From: Caecitellus pseudoparvulus
Lineage: Eukaryota; Bigyra: Bicosoecida
Reading direction: 5' to 3'
DNA: 64,000 nucleotides
Assembly: GCA_965644315.1 (NCBI GenBank)
Contig: CBFFRQ010000094.1
Coordinates: 62,001-126,000, forward strand
Below the pieces are notes generated by a model, which did no database searches, was not told the origin of the DNA, and saw nothing but the letters and a program-made list of their open reading frames with translations. The position numbers were made by a program, and so were the translations under genes. Of this stretch, positions 46,241 to 55,898 are shown piece after piece (positions within the stretch are counted from its first letter, which is position 1; each line of letters begins with the position of its first letter).

Positions 46241-47919
46241 GCCTCTACCACGGCATAGATCTGGTAGTCTTTGCTGGTGTGGGTGCGCTTGCTCTGCAAG
46301 CTGTACTTGGGACAAGCTGAAAAGTGCGAGTGCACATCCACCCAGCGCTGAAGGGGATCAGGAGTACAACCCTCTCGTTTTACAATAGGATGTAGATGCC
46401 CCACAGTGGGCTTTTGGCCGTCCCCTTGCGTAAGGATCGAGTGGGAAACTCCTCCTCTTTGGTGTCCGGCTGGTCGGCTGGCGTACACTGGCCGATCACC
46501 TATTTCATTCCACACCTTACTGAGCTGAATCGATAAAGCAGAACCGCATAAATGGCTCTGCACTATTTTGGAGCACACACTGAATGTGATTTGCGTTCAG
46601 TAATGCGCTGAAAGGTCAGAGATTGGGACAGGTATGGCTCCTGCCCGCGTTTCACACGAAACGCAGACTGTCATTTTCAGCTGCCAGCTCGCCTGCCCAC
46701 GCCCCTTTGCTTTCTTCGGCATCATGCTCCCAGCCATCCATTGGGGTATGAAGTTGCTTCTCCACTCCGCCCTGTGCTCGGCCGTTGCCGCTGGTTTGCC
46801 CGGTGCTGTAGGTTGACGTGATGCGATATGCTCCGTCTTGCTGTGCTCCAGATGGCTATTGCTCGGTGCACGCACAGCGTCAAGCTTCGACACTAGTATC
46901 CGCATCGTTCACATACAACGCAGTTCAGGCCTACCCCCTTCCTTTCCGTGCCACGCTCCTGAACGAATGCCAGCACCGCTTCGCTGACGATGCTGCGTTC
47001 AGCTTCAAGTCACCCCTCTCCCGGCAACGCTGGAACTGCCTTTGACTGGCAAGGTGCTGTAGCACAGCTCTTACAGAGGCTCTACAGCCACCTACCTTCT
47101 CAAACTGCACTAAACTCAGACTTTTTACCGCAAAGTCTTAGCTGGATGCTGACTTGCGGGGATTGGTGTACGTACGTGTTCGTAGTGGCTCCTTGAAATG
47201 CAACGTCCCACAGGTGGATGGTGTCAGCGCAGGTGCAGTGACACAGGGCCAGCCTAGCGTGACTACACAGGCTTCCCAGAGCTTGATTTTTGCTCTGTTA
47301 CATTCAGAGTGAAAGTTGAATTTGTTTGGGTCGACATTATGCCTGAAACCTCAACAGGGCCTGCGGGAGAGGTGCAACTCCATCTGGGCAGAGTTTCATG
47401 AAACTCCACAGAGCTTCGGGGCTCTATCTTCGGCTTCTTCAAGCAAGCACCAACAGGACATTGTGTGGGGGCTCGATCAGTATGCATGCAACACTGCCTG
47501 CGTAGTCTGCGTGGGTGAAAGGCCCTGTGCATTGCGGAATCCGTGTCGGCGACTTCTTGGTGCGGGCTGGCGTCTCCTGCCTCCCGCCGACCCGGATTGC
47601 CGCCCATCCTTGCGCAAGCCCTGGTGATTTGCATGCTAAGGTCAAACCCGAAGACCTATAGCAGGTCCAGCATAGGCTGTTGCGTCTCCACAGCTTCTCC
47701 GCTGACCTCGTGGACGTCCAGCTCGACCTGGCTTCTTGACTCCTGTTCCCATCCGGAAGTCTTGTGCGATGCTTCCTCCCTTTACCAACCCTGGGGGCCA
47801 TGGCTCCTCAGCAAGAAAGTAGATGCCAAGTAGAACCGCTCTGACTGTCACAGCCCTGCTGCTGTGGGCCTGCAGTGCTCCCTGAAGCTCGCCCGCAGGG
47901 CACCCAGCTCCTTCTACTC
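46241..47919. other. Gene-poor region between LRR gene and MULE element
   Basis: About 1.7 kb of lower GC content with no ORF that looks coding. It should contain the LRR promoter and one terminus of the MULE element. I could not identify a terminal inverted repeat or target-site duplication by eye. Confidence 0.4.
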
Positions 47920-50900
47920 TCAGGTCTTCCTGCGTTTTCCTCTGGAAATAATGCGGTACTCGCTCTTGCGGGTCAAAAAGGTTGACTTGGATATGAGCAA
48001 GTCTGCTCGGTCTTCCTCGATGTCGCCTGTCAGGTGTTGGGGATTCACTGGCTCGCACTTCGTGACCAGCTCAAGCAGCTCGCCGCCGTCCAGCTTCATG
48101 TACTCCGCTTCAATTACCTTGGACCCTTCCTGGAACCTCCCACATACAGTTTTCCCATCACGTGGGTCGTAGAAGTACGCCCGCGTGTGCGCACGGGTGT
48201 TGACCATGAGGTACCACTGCGGCTGCTCCATCAGGCTGAGCACATCCCCATCCTGCACTTCACTGCCGTCATCCTCGTCATCCTCTGCAACAAAAGCTGC
48301 CCCAGGCCTTGCCAGACTTGCAGCCGATCTTTCCCGCTGTCTCTTTGTCCCGCCCAGCCTTTTCTCCAACCTCTTTGGCACCTGCACAGACTTGGCAGGC
48401 ACTCTGTCGTGGCTGTCGCCATCCTCAAATGTGATGGAGTACGTGCCGTCGGCTCGCACCTGTGACACACGCCCGGGGTACCAGCCATCGGGCCCATTCG
48501 TCCACCCCCAGTCCATGGACTCTCCGTCCTCCCCTTGGCCGGGTGGGATGAATGCCCGTGCGAAGACTGAGTCCCCCTCTTGGAACTTGGGCTGGAACGG
48601 GACTGGTGGGTGGACAACTGACCTCTCCCTCGTTGCATGGATGTATCGCATGGCCTTGGGAATATCTTGCAGACCCCTCTCTCTCCAAAGCCTGCCAAGG
48701 TCCCCAACCATGAGCGTCACCGCCTCAGTCCATTCGGCCTTGGGCACGTGTGCAAGGCGGCTGTGGTCCACTTGGTCTCTGACTGGTCCAAGACGGCCAT
48801 CAGGGAAGCACTGAGCAAGCTGTGGCTGCGACTCATTCCCCAGTACAACGTACACGCAGTCCCAGCCCTGCGCATCAAATGCCCGGACGATGTCTCCTCG
48901 AATGGTTGTGACGGAGGCCGCCGCTGAGGGCTGGCCGAGACCTGCAAGGACATCCGGGCGCCAAAAGGCACCTGCACGCCGCTCCGCATCCTCTGAGAAG
49001 GCGCTCCATAATACCAGGCTTATCATCTGTGCCAGACAGTCCCCGCTCTCAGCCTCTCGCAGGCTGCGCAAGAGTGCCCAGTGCTTCGTTGCCGCCTTCG
49101 CAAGGCGCTGGACTGCCAGAGGAAGGAAGTCATCCACAAGCAGGAACACTGGCTTGGGGGGCAGTCTCACCACTCTGTCCATTATGAAGCCCTTGGAGTC
49201 TACGATGATGGTGTGTTCAGGATTGTCCCCGAGCCAAACGCGGAAGACTTGTTTCGTGGACACGGCATCCGCTCCCTCTCGAGCCACGTACAGCGTGTCC
49301 AGTCCGATCGCATCAAGACTGCCTTCAGCCGGCCTGGATGCAACTGGTGCGCGTGTTGAAAACTTCCTCACCATGTTCTTGCTTGTAACCGACGATGGTT
49401 TCGTTTGTTGCGTCCGGCGATTGGGGTGCTTGCAGAGAGCTGGCTGTGCGCTCGAAGTGTCAGAGGGCTTCAGTCTGCGTGCGTGTGCTGGGTCCACATG
49501 GGAACCCTTACCAGGCGAAGTTCGCAATGACTTCTTTCGTCGAAGTTTTCTGGCCACGTGCCCTGAAAAGTTCCCAGAGTTTGCAACGTACTTCTCCCTG
49601 CTCCGAGCCCCCTTGGCGGCGGCGTCCAGCACTGGAGCCCAGCAGATCTCTGGGTCACACTCCGTTGCAGCCCGCTTAGCAAGCCTGACTGCTGAACTTG
49701 GAATGGCTGAACCGAGCCGTTCCATCTTCAGTGCCAGGGCTGCCAGCTCCTTTGCAATCGCCTTGGCCTCTGGTGCGCTCGCCTCCCTGGCGCCTTCAGT
49801 CGTTGAGGGAGACTCTGTGACTGGCGAGGCAGCACCCTCCGGATTCTGGGCGCAACCAGGGCTCATCTGAGACCCATCAACTGGATTCGAGTCCGTCTCA
49901 GTGACGCTCAGCTCTTTCCCTCCAAATGTTTCTGATATCTTGCCTGCGACATCACAGCGCAGGATCTCCTGAGCGTAGTGGCGTGCTGCCCAGCCGTGCT
50001 TGCACGAAGCTGTGGATCCGTGGGCAGAGCAGTCGCAGATTGGGCCACATGTTCGGGGGTTAGCCAACGAGACGAGGTAGATGTTATTGGTCTGTGACTC
50101 GCTGTGGATCTCGAAGGTCAGCGTCTTGCAGTCTTGCAGGTTGATACGTTCCTCCAAGACACCCTCCTTCTTCCACCTCAGGAACATCTCGAGCCCTTTC
50201 TTTTTTGACTCTCTCGCCATTCGTTGTACGGAACTCCGGCCACCTGTCCTGTACGTCCGGGCCACTTCACGACACTGGATGTACGACACTAAACAGCCTC
50301 CCTTGTCTGGCTCTGGCCCTCCTACAAGCGCAACGAGCATCTCATAGGTTGAATGGTTGTAGCGCCGCTTCAAGACCCGGTACTTGAGCATGTTCCACAT
50401 TGACTCAACATAGTTTGTTGTGTTGTCCATGGAGCGGTCATTGCGAAACCAAAGTGCCCATGTTGGCAGCCACGCGTCACACAGCCAGTTCGCCTCCAAG
50501 TACTCCAGAGCTTTGCGGTACTTAGGATCAGCGCACACGTCCTGCTTCATGACTTGCCAGTGGCGGTGGAGCTCTTGAGGCGACGTTGCCGTGAACAGAG
50601 TGCGGGCTGCATCCGTGAAGGTGGTTTTGCTCTCTTGGTCTGGAAGGGTCATGGTGACGCTCTCGTTCACAGCCTTCAGAGCGTGGAAGTGACAGAGGAA
50701 CAGCTTGCTATGCAGCATGCGTTCCAGCATCCGCACTTCTGGAATGTGTCTGAAGGCGCTGAGTTCATGGGTATGCTCGCGAAGCGCCTGGATGGTTTCG
50801 TGCACAGGCAGCCACTTCGCCTTGCTAGCATCCTCCACCGCGCCAAAGTCGCCCAGCTGCCGCTGGGCCGCCTGGGCAGAGATCTGCAGCGAGCGGGACA

Positions 50901-52755
50901 CGTTGGGATCCTTCCCCACTTTATCCAGCAGCCTCTTCATCTTGGTCCCCACGTGCCATGCGAAGGCGGAGTGGCCATGTGGGCACTTGTCCATCATCTT
51001 GGCGGTGAGGTGAAACGCACCACCCAGCTCGGTCTCCATCTTCTGGTACGACCACACGAGAGCTTGGGCTAGGGCCCCAGGCACTGGGTTTTTCCCTGCA
51101 TGGAAGTACATGAACGCAACTGGGATGCCATGTGAGGTGTGGGGTGACCTGTACAGCCACGTGAAGAGCTTTGACTTGAACTTGTCGGTGCCTCCCGTGT
51201 CATCCTCGTACACCAGGGAGTTCATGGACTCCTTGTACTCGCTTGTAGCTGCATACTTCCTCATTTGCGGTGTGATTATGAGCAAGACACTGAAGTCCTC
51301 CGCTTGGTTGAGCTTGTTGAGGTGGAAGTAGGTGTTGGTCGTGTCTGCCGCCGCCATGTCCACACACGCCTGAAAGACGGACATCCCCCCGCGCTGCTCT
51401 CGCTTCATTTTGTCCAAATATCCCTGGATTGCGGCAGGGGAGGGGTGAATGTTGAACAGTCCATGCTTGCATCTGAGACCAGCGTCCTGCATGAGCTGGG
51501 ACGTGGCTGTGTGCTTGTCTTTGAGCATCTGGTCGTGCTCCATGTATACCTCAGGGGTTGAGCACTGTGTCTTGGCTAGGAGATAGGTAAGGATGTCAAG
51601 CATGGATGCGCCAGGCGTGCTTGCTGCCCTTTTCTGTATGATTTCCTTCACCACGGGGCATAGGGGCAGGGACATGTACTCCGCACGACCGACCTGCTTG
51701 GTCGGGTCAACGGGTTCATCGATTGCGAAGTACTTTGCAGGGGTGTGGTTATGGTGCATGCAAACCTCCAGAGTGTATCCCTTCTGACTTAGGGTCACCC
51801 GTATCCTGAAGGGGCACTGCTGGCAAAGTCTCTGTGGTGAAGCCAGAGCAGCGTCACGCTGTTGCGGATCGTGAACAGGGCTGCTTGGTTCTGGACTGCA
51901 ATCCGAACCTGCAGAGTCAGGGCTTGTGTGTGTGCATGCAAATGTCAACATGACTTGCCCCTGCTTCCCGCGCCACGGCTTGTTCTCCAGCTTGATGAGG
52001 CATCCAAACTCCCTCGCCGCTTGTGAGAGCGCTGGGCCACATTCTTCGAGCGGGCCAAATCGAATGCGCTGCCCGAGTGACCGTCGATGGACAAGCAAGG
52101 CATGCAGAGGACTGCTTGCCCCCTTTGGCGTTGGCAGGATGCTGGAGACTATGGTGTCTGTCCTGGGAGTCTTGTCCACACGGGATAGTCGGACCTGGAT
52201 GATGGTGGCCTGAGCAGTCGCATGCGCTAGAGTCACTTGACTATGGTGCCGGTGCTCCTTCAAGATGAGCGCCCCTTGATGAGACGCGGCCCGCACGGCG
52301 CGCTCGACATCCACGGGCGCCACCCCAGCATGTCTGGTTGCTGCCAGCACATCTCGCAAGCGGGTCAAGGCTTCCCTGTTCTCCAAACCGCAGTGCTTAT
52401 CTACTTCGTTGGGGAGCTTGCCGATGCTTGCCATGCTAAACACATTGCCGAGAGTCAGCTCAAGGTCTGGGTTGAGCTGCAGGCACGAGCGGATGGCTTC
52501 AATCACGCGTGCAAAGTCCAGCAGCACAGGCGCGGGAGTCTCCACATGGGAGCAAGGGCTACTGGTCATGCCGCCCTCTGAGCTGGTGCTTGTGGCGTCG
52601 CTGTCAAAGAGAGCAATCGGACTCAGGCCGAAGTCTAGATAAGCAGCCAGCCCAGCCCACGCATCCCTGTCTGGCCTTCCCTTGTGAAGCTCCGCCCAGC
52701 TTTTGGCCAAGCTGAAGGCAAGGAGGTCACTTGCTTGTGCACCATCTTCCTCCAT
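47920..52755 (-). CDS. MULE transposase with FAR1-type zinc finger, SWIM finger and Tudor-like module
   Basis: From the first ATG (52755) there are 1,611 residues without a break; the frame stays open upstream to about 52827. A FAR1/WRKY-GCM1-like zinc finger lies at about 250-340 (Cys ... CPFRIRVTL ... MHHNHT). The MULE DDE domain (about 490-790) shows the expected acidic residues in YEDDTGGTDKF, AKMMDKCPHGH and NYVESMWNMLK, plus LFLCHFHAL. A SWIM finger, CDCSAHGSTASCKH, follows at about 910. The distal third has an unknown domain (VRAFDAQGWDCVYVVLG, CFPDGRLGPVRD) and a Tudor/Agenet-like module (GDSVFARA, GWYPGRVSQV, TYSITFEDGD). MULE transposases cut and paste DNA flanked by long inverted repeats. 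The C-terminal domains are not part of standard MULEs. Intact frame and catalytic residues suggest recent activity. Confidence 0.85.
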   Translation of the reverse strand: MEEDGAQASDLLAFSLAKSWAELHKGRPDRDAWAGLAAYLDFGLSPIALFDSDATSTSSEGGMTSSPCSHVETPAPVLLDFARVIEAIRSCLQLNPDLELTLGNVFSMASIGKLPNEVDKHCGLENREALTRLRDVLAATRHAGVAPVDVERAVRAASHQGALILKEHRHHSQVTLAHATAQATIIQVRLSRVDKTPRTDTIVSSILPTPKGASSPLHALLVHRRSLGQRIRFGPLEECGPALSQAAREFGCLIKLENKPWRGKQGQVMLTFACTHTSPDSAGSDCSPEPSSPVHDPQQRDAALASPQRLCQQCPFRIRVTLSQKGYTLEVCMHHNHTPAKYFAIDEPVDPTKQVGRAEYMSLPLCPVVKEIIQKRAASTPGASMLDILTYLLAKTQCSTPEVYMEHDQMLKDKHTATSQLMQDAGLRCKHGLFNIHPSPAAIQGYLDKMKREQRGGMSVFQACVDMAAADTTNTYFHLNKLNQAEDFSVLLIITPQMRKYAATSEYKESMNSLVYEDDTGGTDKFKSKLFTWLYRSPHTSHGIPVAFMYFHAGKNPVPGALAQALVWSYQKMETELGGAFHLTAKMMDKCPHGHSAFAWHVGTKMKRLLDKVGKDPNVSRSLQISAQAAQRQLGDFGAVEDASKAKWLPVHETIQALREHTHELSAFRHIPEVRMLERMLHSKLFLCHFHALKAVNESVTMTLPDQESKTTFTDAARTLFTATSPQELHRHWQVMKQDVCADPKYRKALEYLEANWLCDAWLPTWALWFRNDRSMDNTTNYVESMWNMLKYRVLKRRYNHSTYEMLVALVGGPEPDKGGCLVSYIQCREVARTYRTGGRSSVQRMARESKKKGLEMFLRWKKEGVLEERINLQDCKTLTFEIHSESQTNNIYLVSLANPRTCGPICDCSAHGSTASCKHGWAARHYAQEILRCDVAGKISETFGGKELSVTETDSNPVDGSQMSPGCAQNPEGAASPVTESPSTTEGAREASAPEAKAIAKELAALALKMERLGSAIPSSAVRLAKRAATECDPEICWAPVLDAAAKGARSREKYVANSGNFSGHVARKLRRKKSLRTSPGKGSHVDPAHARRLKPSDTSSAQPALCKHPNRRTQQTKPSSVTSKNMVRKFSTRAPVASRPAEGSLDAIGLDTLYVAREGADAVSTKQVFRVWLGDNPEHTIIVDSKGFIMDRVVRLPPKPVFLLVDDFLPLAVQRLAKAATKHWALLRSLREAESGDCLAQMISLVLWSAFSEDAERRAGAFWRPDVLAGLGQPSAAASVTTIRGDIVRAFDAQGWDCVYVVLGNESQPQLAQCFPDGRLGPVRDQVDHSRLAHVPKAEWTEAVTLMVGDLGRLWRERGLQDIPKAMRYIHATRERSVVHPPVPFQPKFQEGDSVFARAFIPPGQGEDGESMDWGWTNGPDGWYPGRVSQVRADGTYSITFEDGDSHDRVPAKSVQVPKRLEKRLGGTKRQRERSAASLARPGAAFVAEDDEDDGSEVQDGDVLSLMEQPQWYLMVNTRAHTRAYFYDPRDGKTVCGRFQEGSKVIEAEYMKLDGGELLELVTKCEPVNPQHLTGDIEEDRADLLISKSTFLTRKSEYRIISRGKRRKT

Positions 52756-54044
52756 GCCAGCCCTGACCCTTGAAGCTTCGGACTTGTTGAAAAAGCGTAC
52801 ATGTGTCCAGATACGTCCACTGCACACTTGCCTGCAAGCTCGGCAAGGCTTTCCAGGTCTCCTGGGAAGTCATGGACAATGACGCGATCGTACGCGTGAA
52901 GCGGCATGTCCAACGCCACAAACGTTGGGCTCACGCTCACGCAGAGACCTTGTTGTGTTTGGGGCGACCCATCAGAGCTTTGGAGTTCAAGGGCTTCCGT
53001 GTCACTTCGCGCCAGAGCTTTGCGGACACGCCTGTCCAGCGCGTTTGTCGTGGCTTCGTCTCGGCACACAACAAGCACCCTTTCGAAGCTCTGGAACTGA
53101 GCTAACAACTCAAGAACTTCATCAAAAGGGTGATGCTTCGTTGCTGCTGCAGCAGACCTTGGGCGAGCTCCGCTGCTGTCCCCGGCCAGTGGCTCTTGGA
53201 TCACATGCAGCTGCACTGCAGTCCGGACACTGCGCCTGGCAATGGCAGTGTGCTCCGGGGCAAGGTGCAGGTACGAAAGGATGTGGGGCACGATGTCAGG
53301 TGCAGCTACGGTGCTCGTGGCGAGGACAGGGAGGCTTGCTGCTTGGGCAGCCTGGCTCAGCTGCCTCAGGGGGTCACAGTCGACTTGCGTGAGTGGCAAA
53401 TGACCCGCAGGCAGGTTCATGACGAGTGCCACAAGCATTCTATGTTCGCGTGTCGACGAAGTTGTCAACAAGAACTGCATCGCCTGTGGGATGGACACAA
53501 CTATCACGGCCCCTTGCGTCAAGCTTGGATGGAGTGCGGCATCGCTGGGAACCATGTCACCAGCCGACGCACAGGTGGCGACGCAGTCCCCGAACGAAGG
53601 CACTTGTCCGACTGCAAGCTTGCGCGCCACCTCACAGTCGCAATCAACTTCATCGGAGGGCAAGATGCACGCTGCTATTCCACTTCTAAGCAGGCGCGAC
53701 ACCTTTGCGCTATGCCGGGATGGACAAGGGCTCGCCAGGAGGACAACCCCCTGCAAAATGCCAGCCAGCAAGCCGAAAATATCCGCTTGCTCGTTATCCA
53801 GGGGCGAAATAACAAGCGAGTGCTTCCCTGCACGGGTGCTTTGAAGTACTTGGGCGTGGTGAGGCTGTGGGCTTGCTCGGCCCCCCAGCACCGCCTCGAT
53901 CGCTGCCGGTTGCCTTCCACCAGCGCCTTCAAAGGCAGCAACTGAGCTTGGGTCAGAAAGGTAGGGCTTCTGGAAGTCTAGAGCCTTGACGAGCACCGCT
54001 GTGTGTGCTCCGGTCGCGGGCTCCACCACTTGTTGGGGAGTGGC
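52635..54044 (-). CDS. RecQ-helicase-like domain, degenerate motifs, frame-linked to MULE transposase
   Basis: An open frame of about 470 codons lies between a TAG (54045-54047) and a stop at 52635. Its pattern follows RecQ helicases: QPAAIEAVLGGRA, an altered motif I (STRAGKHSLVISPLD), LLRSGIAACIL, and motif III-like SLPVLATSTVAAPDIVPHIL. Further along are VLVVCRDEATT and motif V/VI-like YDRVIVHDFPGDLESLAELA. No DEAH box is visible where expected, and the P-loop lacks GKS/T, so it is probably not an active ATPase. The RecQ-like pattern HMYAF... continues as FFNKSEASRVRAGM only in the transposase frame, after a run of five T's at 52790-52794 (minus strand). One extra base there would fuse the two frames. 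It could be a decayed enzyme, a pseudo-helicase, or a frameshifted fusion. Confidence 0.6.
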   Translation of the reverse strand, partial: ATPQQVVEPATGAHTAVLVKALDFQKPYLSDPSSVAAFEGAGGRQPAAIEAVLGGRASPQPHHAQVLQSTRAGKHSLVISPLDNEQADIFGLLAGILQGVVLLASPCPSRHSAKVSRLLRSGIAACILPSDEVDCDCEVARKLAVGQVPSFGDCVATCASAGDMVPSDAALHPSLTQGAVIVVSIPQAMQFLLTTSSTREHRMLVALVMNLPAGHLPLTQVDCDPLRQLSQAAQAASLPVLATSTVAAPDIVPHILSYLHLAPEHTAIARRSVRTAVQLHVIQEPLAGDSSGARPRSAAAATKHHPFDEVLELLAQFQSFERVLVVCRDEATTNALDRRVRKALARSDTEALELQSSDGSPQTQQGLCVSVSPTFVALDMPLHAYDRVIVHDFPGDLESLAELAGKCAVDVSGHMYAFSTSPKLQGSGLAWRKMVHKQVTSLPSAWPKAGRSFTREGQTGMRGLGWLLI

Positions 54045-54047
54045 CTA

Positions 54048-55047
54048 TGCCTCTGTGCCTCCGCCTGCCCCCGTGGCTGGACTGGGCGCTGCATAGCTCT
54101 CAAACTGCCGTGTCTCGATTACAGTTTCCTCTCTAGCCCCTGGAAGCTCAATATCCGCGTCGTCTGAATCCTCAGCTGTGGCTGCCTGCAGCCTGGACGA
54201 CTTGCGAGCACCACGTGCTTGGCCCGCTGCTCCTCCGGCCAAGGATGCACAGTGTCTCGGCTCCACAGCCCTGAGGCTGCTGTGGCCCTCGCTCAAGAGT
54301 GTGAGCACTTCGACTCCAAGGAGTTTGACAACTTCCTGTGTGACTTGAGCCTTTGTCCAGCCCACAGGATTACGTGAGGACTCCTGTGCTCTGCGATGGA
54401 CTGCGCTTGCGCCTGCAGCGACGAAGCTCTGGATGTACTCCTCCTTGATAGCCCATGGGTGCCTTCCTGTCAGTCTCTGTTGTACCGCCTGCAAATAGAG
54501 CAAGCAAAGTGTGGGGGCGAGTGCTTAGGAGCCGAAGATAGCGACCTACCCTTCTCGCGAGGTAGCTAGCGCCCCTGCCGTTCTTGTAGAAGCCGCCATC
54601 CTGTGCCAAGGCGAAGATTATCGAGTCCCAGGTATCTGTAGGAAGTAGGTATGTTCCCCCGCTTGACATGAGGTGCACTGTGTCGTAGCTTGCGTCCTCG
54701 GGAGTGTCATTTGTGACCTGCAGCGCATCCTCCCGGGCCAGAGTCAGGATGGACGACGCCACAGAGGCAATCTGGGCCTTTACGACACCATCACCGAGGG
54801 CATGAGAGCCCCACTGAACTTTGCAGTCCTTGATCCTGTTCCATGCTTGCGATAAATCAACTGTGGCAGGCAAATTGCCTCTGGATGAGATTCTCTGCAA
54901 CTTCAAACCAGGCCTCTTCATGGAATTGAGCATGATCTGGGCGAGGCGACGAGAAGCCAAAGCGCCAAGGGACACTGAACATGATTTCATGCCTGCAACA
55001 CGCTTGACGTATGTGTGGGTGGTGCCTTTCTGACCAACGGAAGCCAT
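54048..55047 (-). CDS. Unknown N-terminal ORF of the MULE-associated gene
   Basis: Two exons (55047-54550 and 54488-54048) with a 61-nt intron (GTAGGT...TTTGCAG) give 313 residues ending at TAG 54045-54047. The start is the ATG of MASVGQKGTTHTYVKRVAGM; an open frame extends further upstream to about 55158. No family was recognised. The sequence is soluble-looking and ends in a Lys/Arg and acidic linker (KSSRLQAATAEDSDDADIEL). The RecQ-like frame continues directly after the TAG in the same phase. The TAG may therefore be a true stop, a nonsense mutation in a longer protein, or lie in a second intron (possible donor GTAATC at about 54124). Confidence 0.5.
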
Positions 55048-55898
55048 TTTAGGTGAAGGGTATCCGAAACGCCTGTGTAACGCCAGGGGGGAAATGCATA
55101 TGGGCCCGTGTCTCACGATGCCTGCAAGCCTCGAAAGAATGAACTCGTTCAGAGGCAACTAGAACACTTGGAGAATATGTTGCGGTGCATTCGGGGTGTC
55201 AATTTTGCACACGAGAGACTCTATCGGCTAATGCTGGCTACCTCAGCGTCAAAGTAGATCACAGTGTCGTCCCCCTACTGAGCGGTTCTGGAAACACGTT
55301 CACACGTTCTGCCCCTACACTTCACTCCAAACTCACGGATCACCCAACTCAGCCACATTTTGTGCTTAACCAGCTTGTGCGATCCTTCTGAGCTCAATCT
55401 ACATCCCTCTCCCAGTAAGTGTTGCGAATGCAGCGCACACTCTTTTGGCGTGGTGGCTCGGCATTGCCGAGCAGCGCGCTGCATCGACTCACGGCGCACG
55501 CGATGGAAGTAAAGGCTTTCCCGGGGCCCTCTCGTTGCCACACTTGCTATGCTTGTCTCACACGACCCTTTTATTGCCAAGCGGGCGTGTGGCAGTGAAG
55601 TATGCACGTTGGCTTGTGGTGTCAGCTGCAACATGTGCGAGGTCAGCTCTGCGACGCGCCGCAGAACCCGTTGGGCACCACCGGGGATTGTAGGCACCCC
55701 AACGGAGACTGTGGGCAAAGGGTGTCGCATTTTACGTGTACTGCGGTGTGTTATATGTTCGAGTGGCGCTTGTGCTCGGGTGGAAAGGAATGATAGTGCT
55801 CGTGGTTGACGTTGAAACTCTTCTTGCTGGCACACCACCTCGCGAACCGGTACCTCCTGCGTGCTTGTCCATTAAACAATAAGTCCTCTCCACCTGGG
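55048..55898. other. Intergenic region between MULE element and charge-block gene
   Basis: About 850 bp of lower GC content between divergent genes. It should hold the 5' terminus of the MULE element, but no inverted repeat was recognised. A small palindrome, CTCGGCATTGCCGAG, lies at about 55457. No conserved ORF. Confidence 0.4.

Larger units (their letters stand above)
47900..55100 (-). mobile_element. Mutator-like (MULE) element with RecQ-like domain; ends not defined
   Basis: The region encodes, in transcription order, an unknown N-terminal ORF, a RecQ-helicase-like domain, and a MULE transposase with C-terminal accessory modules, all on the minus strand and nearly continuous. Base composition is less GC-rich than the housekeeping cluster. 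The limits given are those of the coding parts; terminal inverted repeats were not found. A partial decayed copy of the C-terminal module at 62.4-62.7 kb supports repeated mobility. The element class rests on the transposase domain. Confidence 0.75.

Noticed and set aside
49000-49350. OTU or other cysteine protease domain in the MULE C-terminus
   Set aside because: A single GDC motif resembles protease starts, but the matching His and downstream pattern are not recognisable.
47920-52827. Host FAR1-like transcription factor instead of a transposon
   Set aside because: All three DDE-type acidic residues and the SWIM finger are kept, and a decayed partial copy is nearby; domestication remains possible but is less likely.
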